From contig JAJXWI010000002.1 in assembly GCA_021781705.1 (NCBI GenBank), positions 1-64,000 of the forward strand: a DNA stretch of 64,000 nt, written 5' to 3'. Under the pieces are notes generated by a model. The model searched no databases, was not told the origin of the DNA, and saw nothing but the letters and a program-made list of their open reading frames with translations. This DNA comes from a bacterium. Lineage in GTDB: Bacteria > Verrucomicrobiota > Lentisphaeria > Victivallales > GWF2-38-69. Below, one piece after another: positions 26,580 to 36,141 of this stretch. How positions within the stretch are numbered: position 1 is the first letter of the stretch; each line of letters starts with the position of its first letter. The translations under genes were made by a program, and so were the position numbers.

Positions 26580-27785
26580 TTATTGTAACGTCATAGCCTT
26601 GATATAGCCATTTGGTCCTATAACCGTCGGATAATCAACTGGTGGTTTATTATCAGCGGCCCCCCACCTTCTTGTAAGCGGCCAGAAAACAAAAGAGGCT
26701 TTTCCTATGATGTTCGATCTCGGAACAAACCCCCAATATCTGCTGTCTGCACTCCAGAGAGTGTTATCTCCGAGCATAAAATAATTCTTCTCAGGAACGA
26801 CAACTTCATTTCCGGAAGAGAGTCTGCCTACAGGCAAATATCCCTGATACCCGCCTTTATTGGAATATATTCTGTTAAAGGCTTCAATATTAAAGTCAGT
26901 AATCGCTTTGAACGCAGTCTCGCCTTTTACTTTTACAAAAAGTTTTTTGTCGGATATCTTCAGAGTATCGCCTGGCATGCCGACAAGCCTTTTTACATAG
27001 TAGAACCCGACACTTGAAAGAGGTGCGCCGTTTGAATCATTTCTCAATCCCTCCGTGGAAAATACTACAATATCACTGCGTTTAGGTTCCACAAAATGAT
27101 AAGCAAGGCGGTTTACAAACAGATGATCTCCCTCTGAAAGCCAGCCATTACAAATGGTATGGCCCACAGGAAAAGAGGTAGGAACTTCCATATACTTATT
27201 AAAACAATACTCAGCTACTTTATGGACATCTCCGGGAAGATTATATTTTACATCTCCTATAGACATGGGAGTCCAAGGGAATATAAGAAACCTATTATAT
27301 GTCGGGAATAATCCTTCCAGACTTCCCTCTCTTTCAATAACTGCTTTTGCGCGCTGAGTAGAATAGAGTAGATAGTTAACAGGCTGCGGAACTGTTTCCG
27401 GCACAGTCTCCTTATCTACGTAATGGATGCCAAAAAGTGTCGGCTGCATACTGCTGGTTGGTATCTTAAACGGCTGCAGATATAACGCTCTTATTCCAAA
27501 AGCAACAGTTAATGCTACCACTATTATTTCAGCATATTCTCTTATGATTTTGAACTTTTTAAAAGGTACAATTTTAGTGTATCTTGTCAGAAGATTTACA
27601 TACTCGCTCTGAGCCTTTTCATATCCTTCGCATTTCAGCCACTTCAGTTTGTCTGAAATAGATTTAAGCTCAATCTTTTCTTTTGGGTAAAGAATATCAT
27701 CATCACTCACAAGTATGCCGTTAACGCATTTTTTAAGATGTTTTATTTCTTTTTTTAGCTTATTTTTTTTAAAAAAGTTCATCAT
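26580..27785 (-). CDS. lepB: Signal peptidase I
   Basis: This 401-residue type I signal peptidase cleaves signal peptides of exported proteins. The N-terminus is a cytoplasmic Lys-rich, partly coiled region of about 85 residues, then one membrane helix (AEIIVVALTVAFGIRALYL). The catalytic Ser is in PTSSMQPTLFG (box B), and the general-base Lys is in YYVKRLVGMPGDTLK (box D). Box E is YFMLGDNTLWSADSRYWGFVP. A long insertion of about 110 residues between the Ser and Lys boxes makes it larger than E. coli LepB (324). The gene lies ten bases after lepA, in a lepA-lepB-lnt order fitting an export and lipoprotein operon. Confidence 0.95.
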   Translation of the reverse strand: MMNFFKKNKLKKEIKHLKKCVNGILVSDDDILYPKEKIELKSISDKLKWLKCEGYEKAQSEYVNLLTRYTKIVPFKKFKIIREYAEIIVVALTVAFGIRALYLQPFKIPTSSMQPTLFGIHYVDKETVPETVPQPVNYLLYSTQRAKAVIEREGSLEGLFPTYNRFLIFPWTPMSIGDVKYNLPGDVHKVAEYCFNKYMEVPTSFPVGHTICNGWLSEGDHLFVNRLAYHFVEPKRSDIVVFSTEGLRNDSNGAPLSSVGFYYVKRLVGMPGDTLKISDKKLFVKVKGETAFKAITDFNIEAFNRIYSNKGGYQGYLPVGRLSSGNEVVVPEKNYFMLGDNTLWSADSRYWGFVPRSNIIGKASFVFWPLTRRWGAADNKPPVDYPTVIGPNGYIKAMTLQ

Positions 27786-27795
27786 GGATTTTCAC

Positions 27796-29595
27796 CTATT
27801 CAGATTTTAAGATTTCAACAAAAGCTTCCTGCGGGATACTTACCTTACCGACCTGTTTCATTTTCTTTTTTCCATCCTTCTGTTTTTCCAGAAGTTTTCT
27901 CTTTCTGCTTATATCGCCGCCATAACATTTGGCAAGAACATTTTTTCTTAACTGTTTGATCGTCTCTCTTGCTATGACCTTCCCCCCTATGGCCGCCTGA
28001 ACAGGGACCTGAAACATCTGAGGAGGAATAACTTTCTTGAGTTTTTCAGCTATTTGCCTGCCCCTTGATTCTGCAAAATCTCTGTGAACTATACAGGAGA
28101 ATGCATCAACAGGCTCTCCATGAACAAGAATATCCAGCTTGACAAGATCATCCCTCTTATATCCATAGTGCTCATAATCCATACTGCCGTATCCTTTTGT
28201 CGAAGACTTCAGCTTATCATGAAAGTCTATGAGAATCTCGTGCAACGGCAACAGCGCGTTTATGATAACATGTTTGGAATCTATCGATTCTGTTGTACCA
28301 CATTCTCCTCTCTTGCTCAGTATCAAGTTCATAACTTCCCCAATGTAAATATTGGGAATCATTATACTAGCCTTAATTATAGGCTCTTCTATCATTTCTA
28401 TGAGTGTCGGATCAGGCATGTGAATCGGATTGTCTATGCTTAGAACATCTCCTTTTTTCAGATGAACATGGTATACTACGCTGGGATAGGTGGCGATGAT
28501 ATCCATGTTGTATTCACGTCTTAGGCGCTCCTGAATAATTTCCATATGAAGAAGTCCGAGGAATCCGCATCTGAATCCAAATCCCAGAGCAACGCAGGAC
28601 TCGGCCTGATAAACAAAAGCTGAATCATTAAGTTGAAGTTTTGCCATGCTGAATTTAAGTTGTTCATAATCGGCTGTGTCTATTGGATAAATTCCGCTAA
28701 ACACCATTGGCGTAATTTCTTTAAACCCCGGAAGCGGCACTGTACCTGGATTATCAACCCGTGTAATCGTGTCTCCAATTTTAGTATCATTCGGAGATTT
28801 TATATTGGCTATCACGTACCCTACAGAACCTTCTTCAAGCTCTTCGAGAGGCACCATTCCAAGTTTAAAATAGCCTACTTCCTTTATTTCACTTTCAATA
28901 TTGTTGCTTAGCAATCTGATTTTAACGCCTCTTTTGAGCGTACCTTTTTCCATTTTTACATAATTAACGACGCCGCGGTATGCATTATATGTAGAGTCAA
29001 AGATCAAAGCATTGGCGCCTTTGAGAGAAGCATCAGGACATGGAGGCGGAACTCTTTTTACTACGGCTTCAAGAATTTCTTTTATCCCCTTCCCTTCCTT
29101 TGCGCTTGCCAACAGAACTTCTTCTCTTGGAATGGCCAGTATTTCTTCCAGCTGCTGCATGCAAAGTTCCGGATTAGATGAAGGTAAGTCAATTTTGTTA
29201 ACTACCGGGATAATCACCAAATTCTGTTTCATCGCCATTTTCGCGTTGGCAACAGTTTGCGCCTGGACTCCCTGGGCTGCATCAACAAGCAACAATGCTC
29301 CCTCGCATGCTGCAAGTGATCTGCTCACCTCATAGGAAAAATCTACGTGTCCGGGAGTATCTATGAGATTAAACTCATACTCGATACCATCACTTCCCTT
29401 ATACATCATCCTGACAGGATGGGATTTTATTGTAATCCCCCTCTCTCTTTCAAGATCCATGCTGTCCAGTATCTGATCCTTAAAATCTCTCTTCTCAACA
29501 GAACTGGTAGCTTCCAGAAACCTGTCCGCCAGAGTAGACTTGCCGTGGTCTATGTGTGCTATAATAGAAAAATTCCTAATAAATTTCTTTTCCAT
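27796..29595 (-). CDS. lepA: Translation elongation factor 4 (LepA)
   Basis: A 599-residue ribosome-associated GTPase that back-translocates stalled ribosomes. I start at the ATG at 29595 (MEKKFIRNFSIIAHIDHG), which gives the same length as E. coli LepA; a TTG seven codons upstream is less likely. GTPase motifs are AHIDHGKSTLADR, LIDTPGHVDF and NKIDLPSS. The LepA C-terminal domain shows YKRDDLVKLDILVHGEPVDA and GGDISRKRKLLEKQKDGKKK, both diagnostic. It begins the operon lepA-lepB-lnt. No obvious Shine-Dalgarno is present. Confidence 0.97.
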   Translation of the reverse strand: MEKKFIRNFSIIAHIDHGKSTLADRFLEATSSVEKRDFKDQILDSMDLERERGITIKSHPVRMMYKGSDGIEYEFNLIDTPGHVDFSYEVSRSLAACEGALLLVDAAQGVQAQTVANAKMAMKQNLVIIPVVNKIDLPSSNPELCMQQLEEILAIPREEVLLASAKEGKGIKEILEAVVKRVPPPCPDASLKGANALIFDSTYNAYRGVVNYVKMEKGTLKRGVKIRLLSNNIESEIKEVGYFKLGMVPLEELEEGSVGYVIANIKSPNDTKIGDTITRVDNPGTVPLPGFKEITPMVFSGIYPIDTADYEQLKFSMAKLQLNDSAFVYQAESCVALGFGFRCGFLGLLHMEIIQERLRREYNMDIIATYPSVVYHVHLKKGDVLSIDNPIHMPDPTLIEMIEEPIIKASIMIPNIYIGEVMNLILSKRGECGTTESIDSKHVIINALLPLHEILIDFHDKLKSSTKGYGSMDYEHYGYKRDDLVKLDILVHGEPVDAFSCIVHRDFAESRGRQIAEKLKKVIPPQMFQVPVQAAIGGKVIARETIKQLRKNVLAKCYGGDISRKRKLLEKQKDGKKKMKQVGKVSIPQEAFVEILKSE

Positions 29596-29990
29596 AAAAA
29601 AACCAAAATTACCCAAAATAAGATTAAGAAGATAGAATGTATGTCTATAAAATTACTAAAACTGATTATTTTTTGACATTCCTCTAACATTGCATAGTTC
29701 ATTGGCAAAGTCAACAAACTCAATTATTTTTATCAGGAAATACCCCAGACATGGTATTACCCATTGAAGGAGAGAAGTATTAAAGATTTTCTTTTCTTAA
29801 TGTAGAAAACAGCATAGAACTACAGGCACTCAAAGAGGACTTTAAAATATCGTTCGCCGAATAATAGAGCAGAGAGCCTGCAGAAACAAGCTCCTGTCTT
29901 ACGTCGAACGATACCCATTTTATGTTCATGCACGCACAGTACTATTTTTCAGCATCGCCTGCATGATTCTAAAATTTATGGTCCACCTTC
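29596..29990. other. Intergenic region of about 395 bp with a long-loop inverted repeat
   Basis: No gene is visible here. TATCGTTCG (29848-29856) and CGAACGATA (29905-29913) form a perfect 9-bp inverted repeat with a 48-base loop. The lepA promoter must lie in the left part (minus strand), but no convincing boxes were picked out. Confidence 0.4.
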
Positions 29991-31049
29991 TTAGAAGTCA
30001 TCTTTAAAATCTATACTGTTTCGTGTTCTATTTATTGTACCCTGAGATGAATCGCCAAGTGTACCTAGTTCATTTAGAGCTTTAGAACACACATACCATT
30101 CATGTTGGGACCATTCCCTTTCATATTGACTATGGCTACTGTTACGTATAACAAAGTTATCCATAGCGGACATGGCATATGAAAAACCACCTGCATTGAA
30201 GGCGTGTGAGAATAGCGGTAATACAAAATCGTCTGCATCTAATAAAACATGCGTTATGACGATCTTTTTTTTATCTGGTGATATAACTATTGTGTAGAAA
30301 GTAGTAACCTTCGAGGGGTGCCAAGCTAAAATCTCTTTGATATCACTTACCTCAGGCTTATTTCCCTTAAACGTTAGCCGGCATGGAGTAAACTGGTCGA
30401 ACTCTTTGTACTCAGAACCATCAAACGGACTTCCTTGGCCTTGAAATACTGCTACCATTACATTATCCACTGCCCCTGTTCCTGTGTTTTGTATTGCGTT
30501 AGCTACTATTCCATGGGGTACTATTCTAAACTTTAATTTTTCACACGTTGTTGGTTTTAACCTAAATCCACATGACGCAATGAAGATTTGCACTCCTTGT
30601 TTTTCTAGGGCAGAGTATAAAGCGTCCTTATCTTGATACCAATCTTTGATCGCATAGACATCCGCAATTGCTCTTTTTATATTGCTTTGTATCACTGATA
30701 GCTGTTTTGATTCGAGTTCTTGCATATACTTCACAAAAGCAAAACCCTCATCGGACCATATTGCTATACGAGTCGAACTTAGACCGGAATTATTATCGCT
30801 GGCAATTCCCTCGTAAAAATCGCTGTTGAATGTACCCATATATACACATGCATCGTCTTGCGGGAATTCGAAGGCATTACAGGATTGATGGTTTACCGAC
30901 GAGGTTTTCATATCCTGCGGCGCTCTATAAGTAGAATTACAGTATTGATCTACTACCGCTTTCCCAAATACCTCCTTGTGTCCATACGCATGGCCAGCCA
31001 AAACCATAGATATAATTGCAAGAACCGAAATTTTTCCTATATAATTCAT
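29991..31049 (-). CDS. Secreted protein of unknown function
   Basis: A 352-residue protein with a clear signal peptide (MNYIGKISVLAIISMVLAG, then HAYG). The mature part has eight or so cysteines (for example VVDQYCNSTY, SCNAFEFPQDDACVYMG, IASCGFRLKPTTCEKL and a WYVCSKAL segment near the end), so disulfides are likely outside the cytoplasm. I recognise no domain. Hydrophobic strands such as TTFYTIVISPDKKKIVITHV suggest an alpha/beta fold. It stands alone between an element-like spacer and a region with a decayed transposase, and the flanking DNA is AT-rich, so it may be accessory DNA. I cannot assign a function. Confidence 0.6.
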   Translation of the reverse strand: MNYIGKISVLAIISMVLAGHAYGHKEVFGKAVVDQYCNSTYRAPQDMKTSSVNHQSCNAFEFPQDDACVYMGTFNSDFYEGIASDNNSGLSSTRIAIWSDEGFAFVKYMQELESKQLSVIQSNIKRAIADVYAIKDWYQDKDALYSALEKQGVQIFIASCGFRLKPTTCEKLKFRIVPHGIVANAIQNTGTGAVDNVMVAVFQGQGSPFDGSEYKEFDQFTPCRLTFKGNKPEVSDIKEILAWHPSKVTTFYTIVISPDKKKIVITHVLLDADDFVLPLFSHAFNAGGFSYAMSAMDNFVIRNSSHSQYEREWSQHEWYVCSKALNELGTLGDSSQGTINRTRNSIDFKDDF

Positions 31050-31740
31050 TTTTATCCTTTTTTATTTTATTTGATCATTTACTAGGTTACTAACATTAAA
31101 CTTTAATTCTTTTTACACCACAAAATCCCCCTTCTTTGTTTATCTTTACATTGTTAATTACTACATAAGTCCTTAACCCGTGTTTTTTTCACTATATATA
31201 GCTCAAAACCTCCCATTCCTCACAGGAGTTGTTAACTGGACTCTAATTTCCCTTCATTAATTGCAAACTTCTATATCTATGCGTTAATTTTTAAATTATT
31301 TTTTGTGAAATTTATTCCATTATCTTTAAAAAGATGAATTAATTTCACATCTAATCTATATTTTTTACATTACCATATTACGAGTTATCCTTTTATGGTT
31401 TTGCGTATTATACACAGTTGCAATTTATAAGAAAAATACATGCCAAATATTGCAAAGAAGGAAACGCTGAGTGAAAATCCATTGATATTATTTCAAGATG
31501 GAGCCAGGTTCGGCAGGATAGGAGATGTCAGGAGATATTGGTCACCAAGGGTGATGCGACCTGTTTTTGCAAAAGTCAATTCGTTCGTGAATATCTCTGT
31601 CTGTATTCAGCGGGTTCCCCAGCATAAAGGAGAAATGTTTATACAAATTCTTTAGATAAAAACTACCAAATCAATTTCTAGTTATAATTGGATTGTTGGT
31701 GCTATTTTGAAAGCAACTTAGTATTAACCGGCAAATAAAC
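31050..31740. other. AT-rich intergenic region of about 690 bp with a transposase remnant
   Basis: The left 390 bases are very AT-rich with no visible gene; this part should hold the promoter of the secreted protein. The right part carries a decayed IS630-like fragment, listed separately. No intact terminal inverted repeats were found. Confidence 0.5.
31440..31655 (+). pseudogene. IS630-family transposase remnant
   Basis: The 71-codon frame reads LILFQDGARFGRIGDVRRYW followed by SPRVMRPV, which matches the first catalytic Asp region of IS630/Tc1 transposases (usual form FxDExRFG, then RRxWxP and RP). The Glu after the Asp is replaced by Gly. The rest of the DDE domain and the N-terminal helix-turn-helix are missing, and the sequence degrades after about residue 45. 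It is a dead fragment of an insertion sequence. Confidence 0.6.
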
Positions 31741-32502
31741 CTAAAAGTCTTCATTTTCTGTCGATATTTTTCTCAACAGCCCGAAAATAATATCATTGGA
31801 GAATCCCTTAGCCTGCATAAATCTGAAAAGGCGCTCTTTTATTTTTTGTTCAGTCAATGACTTGTTTCTTTTGAGGAAATTCAATTTTTTGTAAAAAATA
31901 TCACTAGCTTTTTCTTCTTCTTTCTCACACTGACATAGCTCAGATGTCAACTCCAATATCGTGTCAGAACTGATGCCTTTTTGCTTCATCGCCTGTTCTA
32001 TTTTGCGCTTTCCGTATCCCCTGTTTGACAATTCCGAAATATAGATTTCAGCCGTGTTTTTATCATTCAGAAGCTTTAGTTCGGAGGCCTTTTCTATTGC
32101 AGCGTTTACCTGCGACGAGTTAAATCCCTTTTTTAAAAGTTTTGTTTTTATTTCGAAAGTTGTATGAGGTCTTCTATTAAGGATTTTGAGCAGATCATTA
32201 AAGCATGCCTGATTATTATTTTCTGCTACAATAGAATTAAGTTTTTCTTCATCCAACACCTGCCCTATCCTAAGATTGTGGCTGCAGACTATATCGGGCA
32301 GAAGTTTATATGCCTCACCATTGGAAAGCGCTATATAATAAAAAGATTTCTCTTTTTTAAAATTGTTTATTGTCAACTCCATAAATATCGGCAAAAAAAG
32401 CCCCCTCAATAGATCTATATTAAAATTACTATCGTTATACTTTTCTTTTAATCTGTTTTTAAAAAAATACCCTGCCCATTCTCTTTTTTCACTAGGATGC
32501 AA
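31741..32502 (-). CDS. recX: RecX family regulator
   Basis: A 253-residue RecX-like protein, predicted to modulate RecA filaments. The RecX core is visible from about residue 95: LLKILNRRPHTTFEIKTKLL, VNAAIEKASELKLLNDKNTA, ELSNRGYGKRKIEQAMKQKG and the last helical module with FSNDIIFGLL. The first 90 residues are an extra domain seen in longer RecX proteins. No ATG fits; the frame opens after a TGA and the first usable start is TTG at 32502, so the exact N-terminus is uncertain. recA is not nearby. It is divergent from rph. Confidence 0.82.
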   Translation of the reverse strand: MHPSEKREWAGYFFKNRLKEKYNDSNFNIDLLRGLFLPIFMELTINNFKKEKSFYYIALSNGEAYKLLPDIVCSHNLRIGQVLDEEKLNSIVAENNNQACFNDLLKILNRRPHTTFEIKTKLLKKGFNSSQVNAAIEKASELKLLNDKNTAEIYISELSNRGYGKRKIEQAMKQKGISSDTILELTSELCQCEKEEEKASDIFYKKLNFLKRNKSLTEQKIKERLFRFMQAKGFSNDIIFGLLRKISTENEDF

Positions 32503-32634
32503 AATGTTTTTTGTTAATTTATAAGTTAAGGATCAAACTTAGCTTTTAAGCAGCATTGTTATTTATGTTTTAGGGTTTAAAATAGAGCAGAAATTATTTT
32601 TGTTTAAGATTTAAAATATAATAAGGAAAAATTA

Positions 32635-33363
32635 ATGAGAGAGGACGGAAGGAGTAGCAGCGAACTTAGAAAAATCAGGATAACACCCAATTTTCTGATA
32701 AATGCATACGGTTCAGTTTTAATAGAATGGGGAAATACCAGAGTAATTTGCAGTGCTACAGTTGCCGATGAGATACCGCAATGGATGAAAAATGAGAAAA
32801 AAAAGGGCGGATGGATTACGGCTGAATACAGCTTGCTTCCCTCTTCTACTGGAACGAGAGTAAAGAGAGAAAGAAACTCCATTAGCGGAAGAACTCAGGA
32901 AATTCAAAGGCTGATAGGGCGATGCGTTAGAGGCGCGTGCAATCTAGAAAAGCTTGAAGGGAAAAGCATATATATTGACTGCGATGTAATAGACGCTGAC
33001 GGCGGAACAAGGTGCGCAAGCATTACCGGAGCAATGATAGCATTAAGAATAGCTTTGGCAAAACTCGTTACTGAAGGCAAAGCGCCTGCCGATGTATTAA
33101 TAAAAAATATTGCCGCAGTAAGCATAGGTATAATAAAAGGAAAGACTCTACTTGATTTATGCTACACGGAAGACAGTTCGGCAGATGTGGATATGAACGT
33201 AATAATGAGCGAAGACGGAAAAATAATAGAACTGCAGGGAACCGCCGAAGGCGAATCATTCAATAGAGACGAACTTAACAATATGTTAGATTTCGCAGAA
33301 AAGGGACTAAAGGAAATTTTTAAAATTCAGAAGAAGGCGCTAAAAGGACTGAATATAGGTTGA
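32635..33363 (+). CDS. rph: Ribonuclease PH
   Basis: This 242-residue phosphorolytic 3'-to-5' exoribonuclease trims tRNA 3' ends. Typical landmarks are the N-terminal REDGRSSSELRKIRI, GNTRVICSATV, GGWITAEYSLLPSSTGTR, RERNSISGRTQEIQRLIGR, IDCDVIDADGGTRCASITGA and LDLCYTEDSSADVDMN. Length is normal. AAGGA precedes the ATG. It begins the plus-strand run rph, rdgC, guaB, mgtA. The spacer upstream contains a low-complexity motif shared with other spacers. Confidence 0.97.
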   Translation: MREDGRSSSELRKIRITPNFLINAYGSVLIEWGNTRVICSATVADEIPQWMKNEKKKGGWITAEYSLLPSSTGTRVKRERNSISGRTQEIQRLIGRCVRGACNLEKLEGKSIYIDCDVIDADGGTRCASITGAMIALRIALAKLVTEGKAPADVLIKNIAAVSIGIIKGKTLLDLCYTEDSSADVDMNVIMSEDGKIIELQGTAEGESFNRDELNNMLDFAEKGLKEIFKIQKKALKGLNIG

Positions 33364-33530
33364 TAGACTGAAGACTATTAGACTGCAGGAGAAAAAAATA
33401 TGGAATGCAAAAAGGCGAAAACAACTCTCCGCACTCCCAAAAAAACAAAATATAAAAGCCTTCAGCCTATGGGTTAAATAATCTAAAAAATTACAAATGA
33501 TTAAAAAAATAAATTTAGGAGAAAAATAAA

Positions 33531-34613
33531 ATGCCATTTGACAGAGGAAGTTTTGCAGTAAAGATATTGAAACTGACAAAAGATTTACCAGAAGACATAC
33601 TTGAAAGATTCAATAAGAATTGCGCGGGAAAACTGGACGAAGTAAAGGATGAACCACAAATAGGCTGGATAAGCGGGAGACATCTGCTCGAAAGAAATAT
33701 TGATGAGGAAACAGCAATACTTGGCGGACACATTTACCTAAACTTACGTATAGCTCAGAGAAAAATCCCGACATCCCTGCTTAAAGCCGAAATGAAACTT
33801 GAAGAACTGGCATACATAAAAGCCACAGGAAAAGCGGATGTCCCAAGAAAGGTTAAAAAGGACATAAAAATCGCCGTCGAAGAAAAAAGAATGCCCCAAA
33901 TGGTGCCAACAATTACCGGCATACCATTCGTTATAGATAAAAGAGACAACACCATTTACCTAGGAACATCTTCTAGAAGCCAAGCAGACACTTTCATTGC
34001 GATGTTTGAAAAAACATTTGAGTACATTCCGCTGGAAATGACTGCGGAAGATTTGATGTTAAAAGAGAAAATAAATCCAACAAAGTATGAGGGAATGTTT
34101 CTTTTTAACAAGGATGGGAAAGATTTCGTCCCGGGCAGAGATTTTCTGACATGGCTCTGGTATTTCAGCGAAGAAGAAAAAGGCGAAGTAGAGGTAAAGG
34201 GACACGGGAAATTTTCTGTTATGCTGGATGGACCGCTCACCTTTATTGCTGATGGGGACGGAGCACTGGAAACTGCAGTAAAGAAAGGAAATCCTTTGAA
34301 AAGCGCAGAAGCGAAAGCCGCATTGAAAGTGGGGAAGAAACTCAAGAAGGCAAAAATAATTATGGCAAGAGATGATGAAACCTGGTCTGCAGGGTTTGAT
34401 TCGGACAATTTCACCTTTTCTGGAGTCACGCTCCCTGAAGGGGAAGAAATGGAATACAACAGCAGATTTGCAGAAAGAGTAGATTCACTGCAAGCGTTTA
34501 AGGGTGTCTTTGAAGAACTGTTCTCTATATTCATAAAAGAAACAATCTCGACAGAATGGGCAAAGAAAATTGAAAAGATAAAAACATGGATAGAAAAGAG
34601 AGAGACGCTATAG
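33531..34613 (+). CDS. rdgC: Recombination-associated protein RdgC
   Basis: A 360-residue RdgC-like protein. The family binds double-stranded DNA as a ring-shaped dimer and restrains RecA. Landmarks are MPFDRGSFAVKILKL at the N-terminus, GWISGRHLLE, a central FLTWLWYFSEEEKGEVEV and IMLDGPLTF-like VMLDGPLTFI, and a C-terminal ELFSIFIKETISTEWAKKIE. It is about 55 residues longer than E. coli RdgC. AGGAG lies before the ATG. RdgC is best known from beta- and gammaproteobacteria; here it sits in a PVC-like genome between rph and guaB, with recX divergent, forming a loose RecA-modulator neighbourhood. Confidence 0.85.
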   Translation: MPFDRGSFAVKILKLTKDLPEDILERFNKNCAGKLDEVKDEPQIGWISGRHLLERNIDEETAILGGHIYLNLRIAQRKIPTSLLKAEMKLEELAYIKATGKADVPRKVKKDIKIAVEEKRMPQMVPTITGIPFVIDKRDNTIYLGTSSRSQADTFIAMFEKTFEYIPLEMTAEDLMLKEKINPTKYEGMFLFNKDGKDFVPGRDFLTWLWYFSEEEKGEVEVKGHGKFSVMLDGPLTFIADGDGALETAVKKGNPLKSAEAKAALKVGKKLKKAKIIMARDDETWSAGFDSDNFTFSGVTLPEGEEMEYNSRFAERVDSLQAFKGVFEELFSIFIKETISTEWAKKIEKIKTWIEKRETL

Positions 34614-34642
34614 CATTAAAACACTAAATAGAGGAAGGATCT

Positions 34643-36139
34643 ATGAAGAATAGAGAAATTGATGCTTTTATGGAGTTCTCCGGAAATGAGGGGCTAACCT
34701 TTGATGATGTGTCCCTAATAACGGCATATGCGGATTTCCTTCCCGCAGAAAGTGATGTAAAAACAAAATTCTCAAGAAATATAGAATTAAATGTGCCGTT
34801 TGTAAGCGCGGCTATGGATACGGTTACTGAAAGCCAGATGGCAATAGCCATGGCGCAATTTGGGGGAATAGGCGTAATCCATAAAAACCTTACGGCACAA
34901 ATCCAAGCGGAAGAAGTCAGAAAAGTAAAACATTACCTGAATGGGCTTATTAAACAGCCGGTCGTTTTTCATCAGGAAGATACGGTAAAACATGTCCTTC
35001 AAGAACGAACCGAAAAGAATTATAACTTTTCAGGATTTCCAGTCGTTGATGATAATGGGATATTGCTTGGCATAGTCACGAGAAGAGATTTGAAGTTTGT
35101 AACCGACTATAAGCAAAAACTTAAAAATGTGATGACTAAAAATGTCATAACCGCGCCGGTGGGCACCCGCCTAACAAAAGCTTTGGAAATTATGATGGCA
35201 AACAAAGTGGGAAAACTGCCGCTAGTAAGTAAAACAGGCGGGCTTGCCGGGCTTTATAGCCTGGAGGATGTAAAATCCATCATAGAAAATATCAACCCGC
35301 TCTATACAAGAGATGAAGAGCATAAGCTTCGAGTTGCAGCCGCAGTAGGACCGTACGATTTCGAAAGAATTCATGCGCTTGTAAATGCCGGGTGCGATGC
35401 AGTAGTCATTGATACGGCTCATGGTCATTCAAAGGGAGTTATAGATACTATTTTGACGTGTAAAAAACAGTATTCAAAAATTGACATCATCGCAGGAAAT
35501 GTCGGGACTGGCGAAGGTGCCGCTGCCCTACTCAAAGCAGGAGCTGATGCAATCAAAGTAGGAATAGGACCAGGCTCAATTTGCACAACACGAGTTGTTG
35601 CAGGTGTAGGAATCCCGCAAATCAGCGCGATTTACATGGCGGCCAAGGCTGTCAATAATGAAATACCAATCATCGGCGATGGCGGAATAAAACAGTCAGG
35701 CGATGTTGCCAAAGCGATAGCTGCCGGAGCATATACGGTAATGATGGGATCAGTCCTTGCCGGCACAGCAGAAAGCCCGGGAGAAAAAATTTCACATAAG
35801 GGCAGAACTTATGTAATATACAGAGGGATGGGAAGCCTTGAAGCAATGAGAGAGAGTCCTGGGAGTAGAGAAAGATACGGGGTAAAAGATGCTGATATAA
35901 GCAAACTTGTTCCACAAGGCGTAGAGGGAATGGTCCTTTATAGGGGGCACGTTGAAGGTGTTCTCAATCAGTACGTCGGCGGATTAAGATATTCATTAGG
36001 ATATTGCGGAACAAAAACTCTTGCCGAACTGAGAGAAAAAGCCAAGTTCATCAAGGTTACTTCTGCCGGACTCAGAGAAGCGCATCCTCATGATATTGAA
36101 ATAACAAAAGACGCACCAAATTATTCCACGGAAGGATAG
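34643..36139 (+). CDS. guaB: IMP dehydrogenase
   Basis: This 498-residue enzyme oxidises IMP to XMP with NAD+, the committed step of GTP synthesis. The TIM barrel starts [19 protein letters not shown] and contains [18 protein letters not shown]. Two CBS domains are inserted (residues about 95-215). The catalytic Cys is in [15 protein letters not shown], followed by [18 protein letters not shown] and the flap region [19 protein letters not shown] precedes the ATG. It lies 29 bases after rdgC and 2 bases before the Mg2+ ATPase, suggesting one transcript. Confidence 0.97.
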   Translation: MKNREIDAFMEFSGNEGLTFDDVSLITAYADFLPAESDVKTKFSRNIELNVPFVSAAMDTVTESQMAIAMAQFGGIGVIHKNLTAQIQAEEVRKVKHYLNGLIKQPVVFHQEDTVKHVLQERTEKNYNFSGFPVVDDNGILLGIVTRRDLKFVTDYKQKLKNVMTKNVITAPVGTRLTKALEIMMANKVGKLPLVSKTGGLAGLYSLEDVKSIIENINPLYTRDEEHKLRVAAAVGPYDFERIHALVNAGCDAVVIDTAHGHSKGVIDTILTCKKQYSKIDIIAGNVGTGEGAAALLKAGADAIKVGIGPGSICTTRVVAGVGIPQISAIYMAAKAVNNEIPIIGDGGIKQSGDVAKAIAAGAYTVMMGSVLAGTAESPGEKISHKGRTYVIYRGMGSLEAMRESPGSRERYGVKDADISKLVPQGVEGMVLYRGHVEGVLNQYVGGLRYSLGYCGTKTLAELREKAKFIKVTSAGLREAHPHDIEITKDAPNYSTEG

Positions 36140-36141
36140 TT

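Noticed and set aside
31050-31440. Possible small RNA or RNase P-like RNA in the AT-rich spacer
   Set aside because: No GC-rich helices or conserved RNA motifs are visible.
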